Notes: generated by a model not told the origin, from the letters alone. 64,000 bases of DNA from Acetobacter suratthaniensis (GCF_017377745.1 NZ_JAFVMG010000012.1:21261-85260), one strand, 5' to 3'; positions 42,646-51,194 are shown, counted from the first letter of the stretch. Program-made: numbers and translations.

Positions 42646-43314
42646 ATGAGTGAAACCCGCAAGCGCCGCACGACAAAAGCCGCAGCCCCCGAAACCGCCC
42701 CGGCACCTGCTCCCAAAAAACGTGCGCCACGGGCAAAGGCAATCGCAACCGAGAGCGTTGCCGCTCCGGTTGAGCCGACCACCACCCGCAAAACCCGCAC
42801 GGCAAAAGCCGTGAAAGCGGCTCCGGCTTCACGCGCTGCCAAGGCTGTCGCACCCAAGGCCGCCCCGAAGGCCGAACGCAAGACCACCAAAGCTGCGGCC
42901 AAGCCCGTTGCAAAAACCGAAACCAAGGCCAAAACAAAAACCGCTGGCCGCGCCGCAACCGTGCAGAAAGCCGCCGCCCAGCCTGTAGCGCCAGCCAAGA
43001 GCACGCGCAAAACCGCTGCAAAGCCTGCTGCAAAAGCTGTCGCTGCTCCCGCCCCCAAGGCGACCCGCGCCAGCGCAAAACCGGCTAAAGCCGCTGCTGC
43101 CAAGCCCGCCCCCAAAGCAAGCACCCGCCGCGCAGCGGAAACCGCTTCGGCCAGCAACGCTATTTCCGCTGTTGAAAAGCTGCGCCTCGTGCAGGAACGC
43201 CGCCGCAGCAAGCGTTATGAGCGCCTCGCAGCCGAAGCCGCCGAGCAGGCAGCCCCGACCCGTGGCAAGCGCAAGGCCGCCCCGGCAAAGCGCACCCGCG
43301 CGACCAAAGGCTGA
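42646..43314 (+). CDS. Histone H1-like Ala/Lys-rich protein
   Basis: This 222-residue protein is almost wholly Ala, Lys, Pro, Thr and Arg, with many short KAAAKPA-type repeats, as in histone H1 C-terminal tails. The last 60 residues (SNAISAVEKLRLVQERRRSKRYERL) are a less repetitive helical segment. Such proteins bind DNA and condense the nucleoid, or bind RNA. The ATG at 42646 has AAGGAAG about 8 nt upstream. Low complexity makes frame errors easy, but the frame is open over its whole length. A bidirectional-type terminator follows. Confidence 0.8.
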   Translation: MSETRKRRTTKAAAPETAPAPAPKKRAPRAKAIATESVAAPVEPTTTRKTRTAKAVKAAPASRAAKAVAPKAAPKAERKTTKAAAKPVAKTETKAKTKTAGRAATVQKAAAQPVAPAKSTRKTAAKPAAKAVAAPAPKATRASAKPAKAAAAKPAPKASTRRAAETASASNAISAVEKLRLVQERRRSKRYERLAAEAAEQAAPTRGKRKAAPAKRTRATKG

Positions 43315-43327
43315 GCTACAAAAAACA

Positions 43328-43361
43328 CGCGCCCGGCAGGACATTTTTCCTGCCGGGCGCG
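43328..43361. terminator. Strong hairpin between the histone-like and asparaginase genes
   Basis: A perfect 14-bp stem CGCGCCCGGCAGGA (43328-43341) pairs with 43348-43361 around a 6-nt loop. On the minus strand a T run (43327-43321) follows, so it acts best for the asparaginase gene. Confidence 0.88.
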
Positions 43362-43406
43362 GCACCCTTGCCTGAGCTGATTGACCCGGCTTTATTCTCG
43401 CCGGTT

Positions 43407-44474
43407 TTAACTGGCAGTTTCAGGCAGGCAGTCCCCCGCCAGAGCGGAGGCTGCACGCAATTCGCCTACTGGCTGACCGTTCCAGTTCACCAGCCTGCGC
43501 CGCATGTAATGATGCAGTACCGGGCTATCCTCTTTCCCAAAACGGGCAATCAGGGCCGCGGCCGCTGTTTCTGCCGCACGCACGCCTCCATCCCGACATT
43601 TCACGGCAATGCCCAGACCCTGCTCCGGCAATGCCACGACCATAACGCCCTCAGCGCCCATTTTGGTCAGCACGCGTGGGGCCAAAGCCTCCATTACACG
43701 GGTATCGAACTGGCCCGTGCCAGCAATCATGAAGGGATTGGCCGCAATAGCCGCCCGCAGACGCGCTGCGGCCTCTGCACGGGTAGCACCCAGCCCCTGT
43801 CCAGTGGCAAACCGGGCGAAAGCCAGCGCCAGGGCATCCAGCGGTACAGCCCATGTGGGAATGGCGCAGCCATCCGTGCCCTGATTATCATGGGTGTGGG
43901 CAATGCCGGTTACATCCGCCAGCACATGGGCAACAGTCTGCATAACGGGGTGTTCCACCCCGACATAGCCTGCCGGGTCATGCCCACCCGCACAGGACAG
44001 GCAGACAAAACCGGCATGCTTACCAGAACAGCAGTTATGCACCGCACGGGCTGGCTGGCCACAAACCGCCAGCGCTCGCGCCGCCGTGCCATCTAGTGGC
44101 CAGTGCACACCGCATTCCAGCGCACCATCATCATACCCCGCACGGGCCAGCATGTCGGTCGCAACCGCAACATGCTCCGGCTCCCCCTGATGCGAGGCGC
44201 AGGCCAGCGCCAGAGCCGCATCAGGCAGGGAAAAACGGGCAGCAGCCCCCTCTGTCAGCAAAGGCAGCGCCTGCAACGCCTTGACAGTCGAGCGGGGGAA
44301 AATGGCCGTTGCGACATCGCCCGCCGCAAAAACTGTCCGCCCGCTGGCATCCACCACCGCCACGGCACCATAATGGCGGGATTCCACCCGACCACCGCGC
44401 GTTGTTTCCGCCAGCAGGACATCCCCCGCAAGCACGTCTGACGAGCAGGCTGAAAAGGGTGTATTCTGGTTCAC
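43407..44474 (-). CDS. L-asparaginase, type III (Rhizobium etli-like)
   Basis: This 355-residue enzyme has the pattern of the R. etli-type asparaginase family, which hydrolyses L-asparagine to aspartate and ammonia using a Ser-Lys pair. FPRSTVKALQALPLL places Ser62 and Lys65, and HNCCSGKHAGFVCL near 146 holds the paired Cys residues that bind a metal in the family. The predicted start is a GTG at 44474, with GGAG about 10 nt upstream. It could work with an asparagine permease such as the one at 14236, but the two are far apart. Confidence 0.92.
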   Translation of the reverse strand: MNQNTPFSACSSDVLAGDVLLAETTRGGRVESRHYGAVAVVDASGRTVFAAGDVATAIFPRSTVKALQALPLLTEGAAARFSLPDAALALACASHQGEPEHVAVATDMLARAGYDDGALECGVHWPLDGTAARALAVCGQPARAVHNCCSGKHAGFVCLSCAGGHDPAGYVGVEHPVMQTVAHVLADVTGIAHTHDNQGTDGCAIPTWAVPLDALALAFARFATGQGLGATRAEAAARLRAAIAANPFMIAGTGQFDTRVMEALAPRVLTKMGAEGVMVVALPEQGLGIAVKCRDGGVRAAETAAAALIARFGKEDSPVLHHYMRRRLVNWNGQPVGELRAASALAGDCLPETAS

Positions 44475-44550
44475 GGCCGTGGCTCCATTGGCTGTCAGGG
44501 ACTCTTGATCCGCCGCAGCATAGGGCTACACCACAATCCGGCAAGAACCC

Positions 44551-45153
44551 TCAGGCGCCACTCAGCCAGTAACAGGGGGCGCAAAACGCGGCTGTATGAT
44601 CAGGCTCCGCCTCCAGCGCCTCCGCCACCATCGCACGGCGCAGGCGCAGCACCATGCCGGGGCCGCTCTCCTGCTCCTCGGCGCGGGTTTCATCCAACCA
44701 TGCCAGCCATGGCACCACCCCACCCCGCTCGGTCAGCATAAGCGGAGTGCGGCGGCTTAGCGGCAGGCCGTGTTCCAGCAGCCGGGCCGCCCGGCCCTGC
44801 GTCTCCACCAGATACAGAAAACCGTCCTCACCCGCCCGCCCACTTAAGGACGCCACCGCGACAGGGCTAAGGCGTATTTCTTCGGGCAAAAAAACAGTCC
44901 GGGGCAAAGGCGGCAGGGGCAGAGAAAACAGATCCGCCTGACAACCCGCTGCCAGCACGCCCCCCACGCTGGAAGCATCTGCTGCCGCCACGGGGCCGAT
45001 CACCCCCGGGCCACCACCGCCTTGCTGGCGCAACGGCACACGGCCCGGCCCACCTGTACGCCCCCGCGCACGGCCTGCACCCTGTGGCGGCGCCACCCGG
45101 TCAAAACCGGAAAAACCCGGCTGTTCAGGAATGAAACCCGGTTTTCTGGCCAT
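44551..45153 (-). CDS. Uncharacterised protein coupled to zur
   Basis: I do not recognise this 200-residue protein. It has no signal peptide or membrane segment. The first 70 residues are Gly/Pro/Arg-rich; the rest is mixed, ending FCAPCYWLSGA, with two Cys. Its ATG at 45153 follows the zur stop without any gap (TGA-ATG), so the two are translationally coupled and should be expressed together. That suggests a part in zinc homeostasis or in Zur function, though nothing in the sequence proves it. Codon use looks normal for the region. Confidence 0.8.
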   Translation of the reverse strand: MARKPGFIPEQPGFSGFDRVAPPQGAGRARGRTGGPGRVPLRQQGGGGPGVIGPVAAADASSVGGVLAAGCQADLFSLPLPPLPRTVFLPEEIRLSPVAVASLSGRAGEDGFLYLVETQGRAARLLEHGLPLSRRTPLMLTERGGVVPWLAWLDETRAEEQESGPGMVLRLRRAMVAEALEAEPDHTAAFCAPCYWLSGA

Positions 45154-45858
45154 TCATTGTTCCGTTCCGGCTCCCTGCACGCCGTCTGCCTTGCCCTGCC
45201 GCCCGGCACAGGTCGCGCACAGCCCTTCCACCTCAACCGATGCACTCTGCATGGTAAAAGCCTTTTCACGGCAGACCGTGCGGAGCATGTCCAGAATACG
45301 CGGCGTGTCGGCAATTTCCGTCACCCCCCCGCACGCGCGACAGATCAGAAACTGGGCGGCATGCACGCCGCAGGCCCCATGCTCATGCCCGCAGGCCGAA
45401 GCCCCACCCTGCATGGGCTGAGAGGCCGGGAAATCATGGGCATGGGTATCACCTTCGCCCTCATGCGACAGATGGGTACACGGCACGAAAGCAGACAGCC
45501 GCTCGATCCGGTGGATCAATCCGTGCTCAAGCAAAAAATCCAGCGCCCTATACACGGTCGGCGGCGCTGGCCTGCGATCGGAAACACGCAGCCGTTCAAG
45601 CAGATCATACGCCCCCACCGGCGCATCGGCCTGCAGGATAAGACCCAGCACATCGCGGCGCTGCGGTGTCATGCGCCCTCCCTGCCGGGCGCAGAGTGTT
45701 GCGGCGCACTCAAGCAGCCCGCGCGTATGTTCGGAAAAACCATACGAATCAGCCGCCTGCGCCGCAGAGACGCCCCCGGTGGATACGGGCGCGCCATCGG
45801 CTGTAGCCGGGGCCGGGTTACGCGAGCGGGCTGGGTGCGGGGTGCGGGGCATGTTCAT
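45154..45858 (-). CDS. zur: Fur-family zinc uptake regulator Zur
   Basis: This 234-residue Fur-family protein has the winged helix (RMTPQRRDVLGLILQADAPVGAYDLLERL and PPTVYRALDFLLEHGLIHRI) and two CxxC sites (CRACG, CATC) for structural zinc. A His/Gly-rich insert (residues about 130-166, with GDTHAHD and CGHEHGACGVHAAQ) may add metal ligands. It is divergent from znuA, and an inverted repeat between them at 45951 is a likely Zur operator, which argues for Zur over Fur. The ATG at 45858 is preferred; another ATG lies two codons in. Confidence 0.92.
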   Translation of the reverse strand: MNMPRTPHPARSRNPAPATADGAPVSTGGVSAAQAADSYGFSEHTRGLLECAATLCARQGGRMTPQRRDVLGLILQADAPVGAYDLLERLRVSDRRPAPPTVYRALDFLLEHGLIHRIERLSAFVPCTHLSHEGEGDTHAHDFPASQPMQGGASACGHEHGACGVHAAQFLICRACGGVTEIADTPRILDMLRTVCREKAFTMQSASVEVEGLCATCAGRQGKADGVQGAGTEQ

Positions 45859-45950
45859 CTTCCGTTCTCGTTCTTTGGTAGCCTAACCGAGCTGCCAGCG
45901 GAAGACCAGACATGAACACACCACAGGGAGGTGACGAAAGGGCTGAACGG

Positions 45951-45967
45951 ATGTAATATTATTACAT
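45951..45967. promoter_or_regulatory. Probable Zur operator between zur and znuA
   Basis: A perfect inverted repeat ATGTAAT-ATT-ATTACAT (45951-45967) sits in the 142-bp divergent region, about 33 bp before the znuA start. It resembles Zur boxes, which are AT-rich palindromes with TGTAATATTACA-like cores. Confidence 0.8.
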
Positions 45968-46000
45968 TCTTTTCAGGGAACCAGCATAAGCCATGCCCAC

Positions 46001-46981
46001 ATGACACGCCGACAGGGCAAATACAGAGACCAGCACCCTCTGCCACGCTACCAGAAACGCCGCCATGCTCACCTGTTGCGGGCTGGCCTGTTATGGATGC
46101 TCCTGCTGGCACCTGTCGTAACCAACAACGAAGCAAGCGCCCACGGCACCCTGAAGCTGGTCGCGGTAGAAAATACATGGGGCGATCTGGCGGCGCAGAT
46201 TGCCGAACCAGACATGACGGTTACCGCGCTGCTGGCCTCGCCCACGGTGGACCCGCATCTTTACGCCCCCAGCACGGACGATGCCCGCCAGTTGGCCGAT
46301 GCCACGCTGGTAGTCATGAACGGCGCAGGATACGATACATGGGCCAGCAAACTGACCGATGCTGCGGGCCTGCCTGCCGAGCGTATTATCCGTGCCGATT
46401 CGTGGCCCGGCTGGCATACGGGCGGCAACCCGCATCTATGGTTTGACACGCGCGCCGTGGCCGATTTTGTCACGCGCCTGCAAGCCGCCTGTGCACAGGC
46501 AGACCCCACCCATGCCAGCGCCTATGCCCAGCGTGGCCGGGCTGTGCTGGAGTCCATCACCCAGCTTAATGCGCAGATCGCAGCCATACGCACCCGCGTG
46601 GCAGGGCGCACTGTCGCCGCAACGGAACCCCTGTTTGACCCGCTGGCCGAACAGATGGGGCTGGATATGAAGGAGCAGGCTTTCCAGACCGCCATCATGA
46701 ATGGTGTGGAGCCCGCTCCAGCCGACATTGCCCGGTTTGAAAACGATCTGAGCACCCACAGCCTGCATCTGCTGGCCTACAATGAACAGATGATAGAACC
46801 GGCTGTCATGCCGCTTCTGATGCAGGCGGACACGCTGGGCATTCCCTCTCTGGCATTGACGGAAATGCTGCCCTCCACCCTGCCGTATGGCCAGCCCGGC
46901 ACCGGCCACCCGCCTCACTGGCAGGACTGGATCGGCGCCATTGCCCGGCAGACGGCACACCTGCTGGAAAAACAGCCATGA
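46001..46981 (+). CDS. znuA: Zinc/metal ABC transporter substrate-binding protein
   Basis: This 326-residue periplasmic binding protein has a signal segment (residues 28-47, ending NEASA) and the cluster A-I ligands His86 in VDPHLY and His145 in NPHLW. The usual third His is replaced: the segment reads ATEPLFDPLAEQMG, putting Glu209 there, as in one branch of metal-binding proteins. Zinc is the likely metal, given the Zur box, but manganese is possible. It overlaps the ATPase gene by four bases (ATGA) in the znuACB operon. The N-terminus carries a long basic stretch before the hydrophobic core. Confidence 0.9.
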   Translation: MTRRQGKYRDQHPLPRYQKRRHAHLLRAGLLWMLLLAPVVTNNEASAHGTLKLVAVENTWGDLAAQIAEPDMTVTALLASPTVDPHLYAPSTDDARQLADATLVVMNGAGYDTWASKLTDAAGLPAERIIRADSWPGWHTGGNPHLWFDTRAVADFVTRLQAACAQADPTHASAYAQRGRAVLESITQLNAQIAAIRTRVAGRTVAATEPLFDPLAEQMGLDMKEQAFQTAIMNGVEPAPADIARFENDLSTHSLHLLAYNEQMIEPAVMPLLMQADTLGIPSLALTEMLPSTLPYGQPGTGHPPHWQDWIGAIARQTAHLLEKQP

Positions 46982-47802
46982 CACAGCAGGGCAAGGCGCC
47001 GCCCGCCATTCTGGAAGCACGAGACCTGAGCATTCTGCGCGATGGACGGCGCGTGCTGGATTCCGTCAGCTTCAGCATCCCTCAGGGTCGTTTTGTCGCT
47101 GTGCTCGGGGGGAATGGCGCTGGCAAAACCACACTGTTCCGAGCCATTCTGGGGCTGGATACGCCCTCTCACGGTAGCCTGCACGTCAGCGGACACACCA
47201 CCCAGCCGGGCCGGTCAGCCATTGGTTACATGCCGCAGTCACGCCAGATGGTGGCGGGGCAGATCAGTGGATGGCACATGGTTGCCTCGGCCCTGCGTGG
47301 CCAGCGCTGGGGGTTACCATGGCATACGCCGCAGGCCCGTGCACAGGTGAATGCGGCTCTGGCGGCGGTGGATGCGCAGGAACTGGCTGCCCGCCCCGTC
47401 GCCAGTCTGTCCGGTGGGGAGCGCCAGCGCCTGCTGCTGGCCCAGTCACTGCTCGACTCCCCCCGCCTGCTGCTGCTCGATGAACCTCTGGCCAGCCTCG
47501 ACCCCGCCCGCATGCGCCAGACAGCCCGCCGCATCCATGATCTGGCCCGCCAGCGCAACCTGACCGTGCTGATTTCCACCCACGACATCAACCCCCTGGA
47601 GGGTTTTATGGATAGCGTGCTGTATCTCGCCCACGGCAAGGCTTTGCTTGGCTCGGTGGATGAAGTCATGACCACCCCCGCCCTCAGCGCCCTGTATGGC
47701 GCGCCGGTAGAAGTCGTGCGCGCTCAGGGCCGCCTGTTCGTGGTGGCGGAAGGCGGGGGCGATACGCTGCATGCCTGCGACTGCACAGGACATGCCCACT
47801 AA
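46978..47802 (+). CDS. znuC: Zinc/metal ABC transporter ATP-binding protein
   Basis: This 274-residue ATPase powers the zinc importer. It shows Walker A GGNGAGKTT near residues 44-52, the Q-loop MPQSRQM, the signature LSGGERQRLLLAQSLL and Walker B LLLLDEPLASLD, then the H-loop STHDINPLEGF. It overlaps znuA by four bases and the permease gene by one base, so the three subunits are probably made in coupled amounts. The C-terminal tail is His/Cys-containing (HACDCTGHAH), a possible metal-binding tail. Confidence 0.93.
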   Translation: MTQQGKAPPAILEARDLSILRDGRRVLDSVSFSIPQGRFVAVLGGNGAGKTTLFRAILGLDTPSHGSLHVSGHTTQPGRSAIGYMPQSRQMVAGQISGWHMVASALRGQRWGLPWHTPQARAQVNAALAAVDAQELAARPVASLSGGERQRLLLAQSLLDSPRLLLLDEPLASLDPARMRQTARRIHDLARQRNLTVLISTHDINPLEGFMDSVLYLAHGKALLGSVDEVMTTPALSALYGAPVEVVRAQGRLFVVAEGGGDTLHACDCTGHAH

Positions 47803-48623
47803 TGCTTGCTTATGAATTCATGCGTACGGCTTTTATGGCGGCGTTTCTGGTCTCGCTCGTGTGCGGCCCGGTTGGGTGGTTTCTGGTGCTGCGTGGCCAG
47901 AGCTTTGCCAGCCACGCGCTGGCCCATGTCGGGTTTGCCGGAGCCGCCGCCGCCCTGCTGGTGGGTATGCCCGCTCTGGCAGGTTTTGGTGGCGGCGCGG
48001 TGCTGGGCGGCGTGGCCATGGGCCTTGCCGGGCAGCGCGCATTGGGGCGCGATGTGGTGATCGGGCTTGTGCTGTCCCTCGCACTGGGGGTGGGGGCACT
48101 CTGCCTGCATTTCCTTACCCGTTCCGCCGGGGCCGCAACATCGCTCCTGTTTGGCGATATTCTGGGAATCAGCGCAGGCACCCTGTGGGGGCTTGGGGGG
48201 CTGAGCCTGCTGTGCCTGTCCGGGCTGGCCGTGCTGGCGCGCCCGTTGCTTTTTGCCTCCCTCCAGCCCGATGTCGCTGAAGCGCGCGGCGTCAGGCTGC
48301 GCCTGCTTGATGTGCTGTTTCTCTCCCTTGTGGCGCTGGCTACGGCAGAGTGTGCCCAGATTACGGGGGTGTTGCTTGTCTTTACCCTGATGATCGCCCC
48401 GGCGGCGGCTACCCTGCGGCTGGGTTTTGGCCCCATGACCGGCATGGCCAGTGCGGCCCTGCTGGCGCTGGCCGAAGCATGGGCCGGGCTGGCCCTGTCC
48501 TGGCAGACAGGCTGGCCCGCCGTCTTCTGGATTGCCGCACTGGGCTGTGCCGCTTTTGCGGCCTCCTGCTTACTCTCCCGCCTGCTGGCAGGCCGGAGCG
48601 TGGCCGTGCTCACCACGCCCTGA
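47802..48623 (+). CDS. znuB: Zinc/metal ABC transporter permease
   Basis: This 273-residue membrane permease of the ABC-3 family has about eight hydrophobic helices. It starts MLAYEFMRTAFMAAFLVSLVCGPVGWFLVLRGQSF and has the family pattern SHALAHVGFAGAA near residue 37. LDVLFLSLVALATAECAQITGVLLVFTLMIAPAA near residue 160 is typical of ZnuB. It completes the znuACB operon, one base after znuC. The Zur site lies upstream of the operon. Confidence 0.93.
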   Translation: MLAYEFMRTAFMAAFLVSLVCGPVGWFLVLRGQSFASHALAHVGFAGAAAALLVGMPALAGFGGGAVLGGVAMGLAGQRALGRDVVIGLVLSLALGVGALCLHFLTRSAGAATSLLFGDILGISAGTLWGLGGLSLLCLSGLAVLARPLLFASLQPDVAEARGVRLRLLDVLFLSLVALATAECAQITGVLLVFTLMIAPAAATLRLGFGPMTGMASAALLALAEAWAGLALSWQTGWPAVFWIAALGCAAFAASCLLSRLLAGRSVAVLTTP

Positions 48624-48722
48624 AACACCCTGACAAACGCCGCACCGTCTCTTGCGCTCTCTCCAACATAGGAGCGAGAGCGGCCTGTTTCTGCATTTTT
48701 TCACGCTATAAAGTTCATTGCG

Positions 48723-48744
48723 TATATAACTATGTCGTTATATA
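48723..48744 (+). promoter_or_regulatory. Palindromic operator in front of the ArsR-methyltransferase gene
   Basis: A perfect 8-bp inverted repeat TATATAAC-N6-GTTATATA (48723-48744) ends 9 nt before the ATG at 48754. It could be the site for the ArsR protein encoded directly downstream, and a likely autoregulatory element. Confidence 0.7.
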
Positions 48745-48753
48745 GAATTTGGA

Positions 48754-49671
48754 ATGTCTTCGCCCCTCGTTATTTTTCAGGCTCTGGCTGACCAGACACG
48801 CCTGCGTATTCTCGCCCTGCTCCGCGATATGGAGTTATCCGTGGGCGAACTCGCTCAGGTTTTGGGGCAAAGTCAGCCGGGTGTTTCCCGTCATGTCAAA
48901 ATTCTGGTACAGGCCGGGCTGATTACCCGCCGCAAAGAAGGCAACTGGGTTTTTCTGGCTCTGGACAACCCCGAAAAAGCCGCCCCGCTTTATACCATGA
49001 TAGACCAATGGCCCGCCGACCCGGAACTGGCGGCCGATGCACAGCGGCTTGGCAGCGTGCGCGCAGCCCGCACCGCCGAGGCAGAGGATTACTTCGAGGC
49101 CCATGCCGCCCAGTGGGACGCCATTCGCTCGCTCCATGTTGCACAACAGGATGTGGAAAGCGCTATCCGCCGCCTGATCGGCACGCAGGCCATAACGCAT
49201 CTGGTCGATATTGGCACCGGCACGGGGCGTATGCTGGAGCTACTGGCCCCGCAGGCCGCCAGCATGACCGGTTTTGACCGCAGCCCCGCCATGCTGCGCG
49301 TGGCTCGCGCCAAGCTGACCGCCGCCGGGCTGGAGCGGGCTGCCCTGCGACAGGGCGACCTGTATGCCCTGCCACTCCCCGCCGAGGCGGCTGATCTGGC
49401 CCTCATGCATCAGGTGCTTCATGCGGTGCAGCACCCTGCCGCCGCCATCAGCGAGGCAGCGCGCATTCTGTCACCCGGTGGCCGCCTCCTGATTGTGGAT
49501 TTTGCCCCCCATCCGCGTGAGACCCTGCGCGATGCCCATGCCCATGTGCATGCCGGTTTCAGCGACACCCAGATCCGCGGCTGGTTTCATGATGCCGGGT
49601 TGGCCTGCGCACAGACCATCCGCCTTGAAGGGCCATTAACTGTCCGGCTCTGGATGGGCCGCCGCCTCTAG
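48754..49671 (+). CDS. ArsR-family regulator fused to a methyltransferase domain
   Basis: This 305-residue protein joins an N-terminal ArsR winged helix (residues 1-95: ALADQTRLRILALL, SQPGVSRHVKILVQAGLI, KEGNWVFLAL) to a class I SAM-dependent methyltransferase. The latter has motif I VDIGTGTGRMLELL near residue 151 and DLALMHQVLHAV near 212. Such fusions commonly precede metF or other methionine-cycle genes and are thought to sense S-adenosylmethionine or S-adenosylhomocysteine. Here metF follows in the same direction, and a palindrome lies at its own start. Sensing of SAM/SAH is inferred, not proven. Confidence 0.9.
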   Translation: MSSPLVIFQALADQTRLRILALLRDMELSVGELAQVLGQSQPGVSRHVKILVQAGLITRRKEGNWVFLALDNPEKAAPLYTMIDQWPADPELAADAQRLGSVRAARTAEAEDYFEAHAAQWDAIRSLHVAQQDVESAIRRLIGTQAITHLVDIGTGTGRMLELLAPQAASMTGFDRSPAMLRVARAKLTAAGLERAALRQGDLYALPLPAEAADLALMHQVLHAVQHPAAAISEAARILSPGGRLLIVDFAPHPRETLRDAHAHVHAGFSDTQIRGWFHDAGLACAQTIRLEGPLTVRLWMGRRL

Positions 49672-49717
49672 CACGCATCCTCACCCAATATTTTTCACCT
49701 ACGGAGCCAGACCTCTC

Positions 49718-50683
49718 ATGCCGTTTCAGCCGGGCGCCGGACTTGCCGCCGAACTGCTCAACCTTGACCCACTCGGCCCTGACCTGTCCACACGCGGGCC
49801 AGAAGGGGATATTGCGGTCTCCTTCGAGTTTTTTCCGCCCAAAACCGACAAGATGGCCGCAGCCCTGCACCAGACAGCACGCGGCCTCGCCCCCCTGGGG
49901 CCGCGCTTCGTTTCCGTCACCTACGGGGCGGGTGGCTCCACGCGTGAACGCACGTTAGCCGCCACAGCCGTACTCGCGCAGGAAGCCGGAGCCCCCGTGG
50001 CCGGACACCTGACCTGCGTCAATGCAACCCGTGCAGAGGTCGATGACGTAGCCCGCACCTACTGGGCGCAGGGAGTGCGGCATATCGTCGCCCTGCGTGG
50101 CGACCCGCCAGCCCAGAACGGCCAGACTTCCGGCGCACGTTTTATCCCCACACCCGGCGGGTATGAAAATGCCGCAGCCCTTGTGCGCGGTCTGCGCCAG
50201 ATTGCGCCGTTTGAGATTTCAGTCGCGGCGTATCCCGAAACCCACCCCGAAGCAGCCAGCGCACAGGCGGATCTGGATAACCTGAAAGCCAAGCTGGATG
50301 CGGGGGCGACACGCGCCATCACACAGTTTTTTTTCGAAGCGCGAACCTTCCTGCGCTTTCGTGACCGGGTAGCCGCGGCAGGCATTACGGCAGAAATCGT
50401 GCCCGGTATCCTGCCCATATCCAATATCGAACAGGCCTACACGTTTGCTGCCCAATGCGGAGCCCATATCCCGCTATGGATGCGGCGCCTCTTTGACGGG
50501 CTGGATGCCCACCCCGAAACCCGCTCACTGGTCACAACCGCCGTGGCGGGTGAGCTATGCCGCCAGCTTCGGGCGGAAGGGGTGACACATTTCCATTTCT
50601 ATACGCTGAACAAGACTGCCCCCAGCGCGGCACTCTGCCGCCTGCTGGGCCGACACCCCTGCCCTGAAAACGCACCGGCCTGA
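49718..50683 (+). CDS. metF: Methylenetetrahydrofolate reductase
   Basis: MetF reduces 5,10-methylenetetrahydrofolate to 5-methyltetrahydrofolate, which supplies the methyl group for methionine. This 321-residue FAD enzyme has the usual VSFEFFPPKTDKMAAAL near residue 33, FVSVTYGAGGSTRERT near 64 and VRHIVALRGDPP near 121. EVIPGILPI-like EIVPGILPISNIEQA follows near 224. It starts at 49718, 46 bp after the ArsR-methyltransferase fusion, so it is probably in its operon and under its control. A 12-bp hairpin follows the gene. Confidence 0.94.
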   Translation: MPFQPGAGLAAELLNLDPLGPDLSTRGPEGDIAVSFEFFPPKTDKMAAALHQTARGLAPLGPRFVSVTYGAGGSTRERTLAATAVLAQEAGAPVAGHLTCVNATRAEVDDVARTYWAQGVRHIVALRGDPPAQNGQTSGARFIPTPGGYENAAALVRGLRQIAPFEISVAAYPETHPEAASAQADLDNLKAKLDAGATRAITQFFFEARTFLRFRDRVAAAGITAEIVPGILPISNIEQAYTFAAQCGAHIPLWMRRLFDGLDAHPETRSLVTTAVAGELCRQLRAEGVTHFHFYTLNKTAPSAALCRLLGRHPCPENAPA

Positions 50684-50728
50684 AACAGCCGGGCCGATGC
50701 GCGCCCGAGCACAAACGCACTCAGGCAG

Positions 50729-50764
50729 GCTGCGTGCAGGACAAGAACACCCCCTGCACGCAGC
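50729..50764. terminator. Hairpin between metF and the monooxygenase-fold gene
   Basis: A perfect 12-bp stem GCTGCGTGCAGG (50729-50740) pairs with 50753-50764. It lies between convergent genes without a U tract. Confidence 0.55.
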
Positions 50765-50767
50765 GCC

Positions 50768-51070
50768 TTACACGCCGGGCAGCGGGCGCAGGGTATAGAC
50801 TTCAAGAGGTGCTGCCAGCTTGCCTTCAAACCGGGCGGCCATCTCTTTGAAATGCGGCGTTTCCATATGGTCGGCCAGAGCCTGAGGGCTGGCCCATTTT
50901 TCGGTAAATACGAAGGTGTGCGGGTTTTCCAGATCCTGATGCGGAATATACTGGCTGTTGGCCGCCTCCGCGCGGGAAGCCGCCACGCAGTCGGTCATGG
51001 CCTGCGCCACTTCGGCCTCGTGGCCCGGCTTTACCTTGACAATGGCTACAACTGTAATGACATCGCTCAT
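50768..51070 (-). CDS. Antibiotic biosynthesis monooxygenase (ABM) domain protein
   Basis: This 100-residue protein is a single ABM domain of the YgiN-like type: VTVVAIVKVKPGHEAEVAQAMTDCVAASRAEA, then SQYIPHQDLENPHTFVFTEKW and SPQALADHMETPHFKEMAARF. The layout is close to quinol monooxygenases and heme-degrading folds. Many such proteins have no proven activity. It stands alone, with an opposing metF gene and no clear partner. The start at 51070 is an ATG with GAGAT-like bases upstream. Confidence 0.85.
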   Translation of the reverse strand: MSDVITVVAIVKVKPGHEAEVAQAMTDCVAASRAEAANSQYIPHQDLENPHTFVFTEKWASPQALADHMETPHFKEMAARFEGKLAAPLEVYTLRPLPGV

Positions 51071-51194
51071 GAAAATTCATCTCCACAGGGATCGATACAG
51101 TCTATAGTAGGCAAGCCCGTCCGCTCTGGCTACACGCTGGCAGACGGATTTGCCGTCTTGGAGCCTGTATGGTCTGCCTTTATAGTATGCTTCC

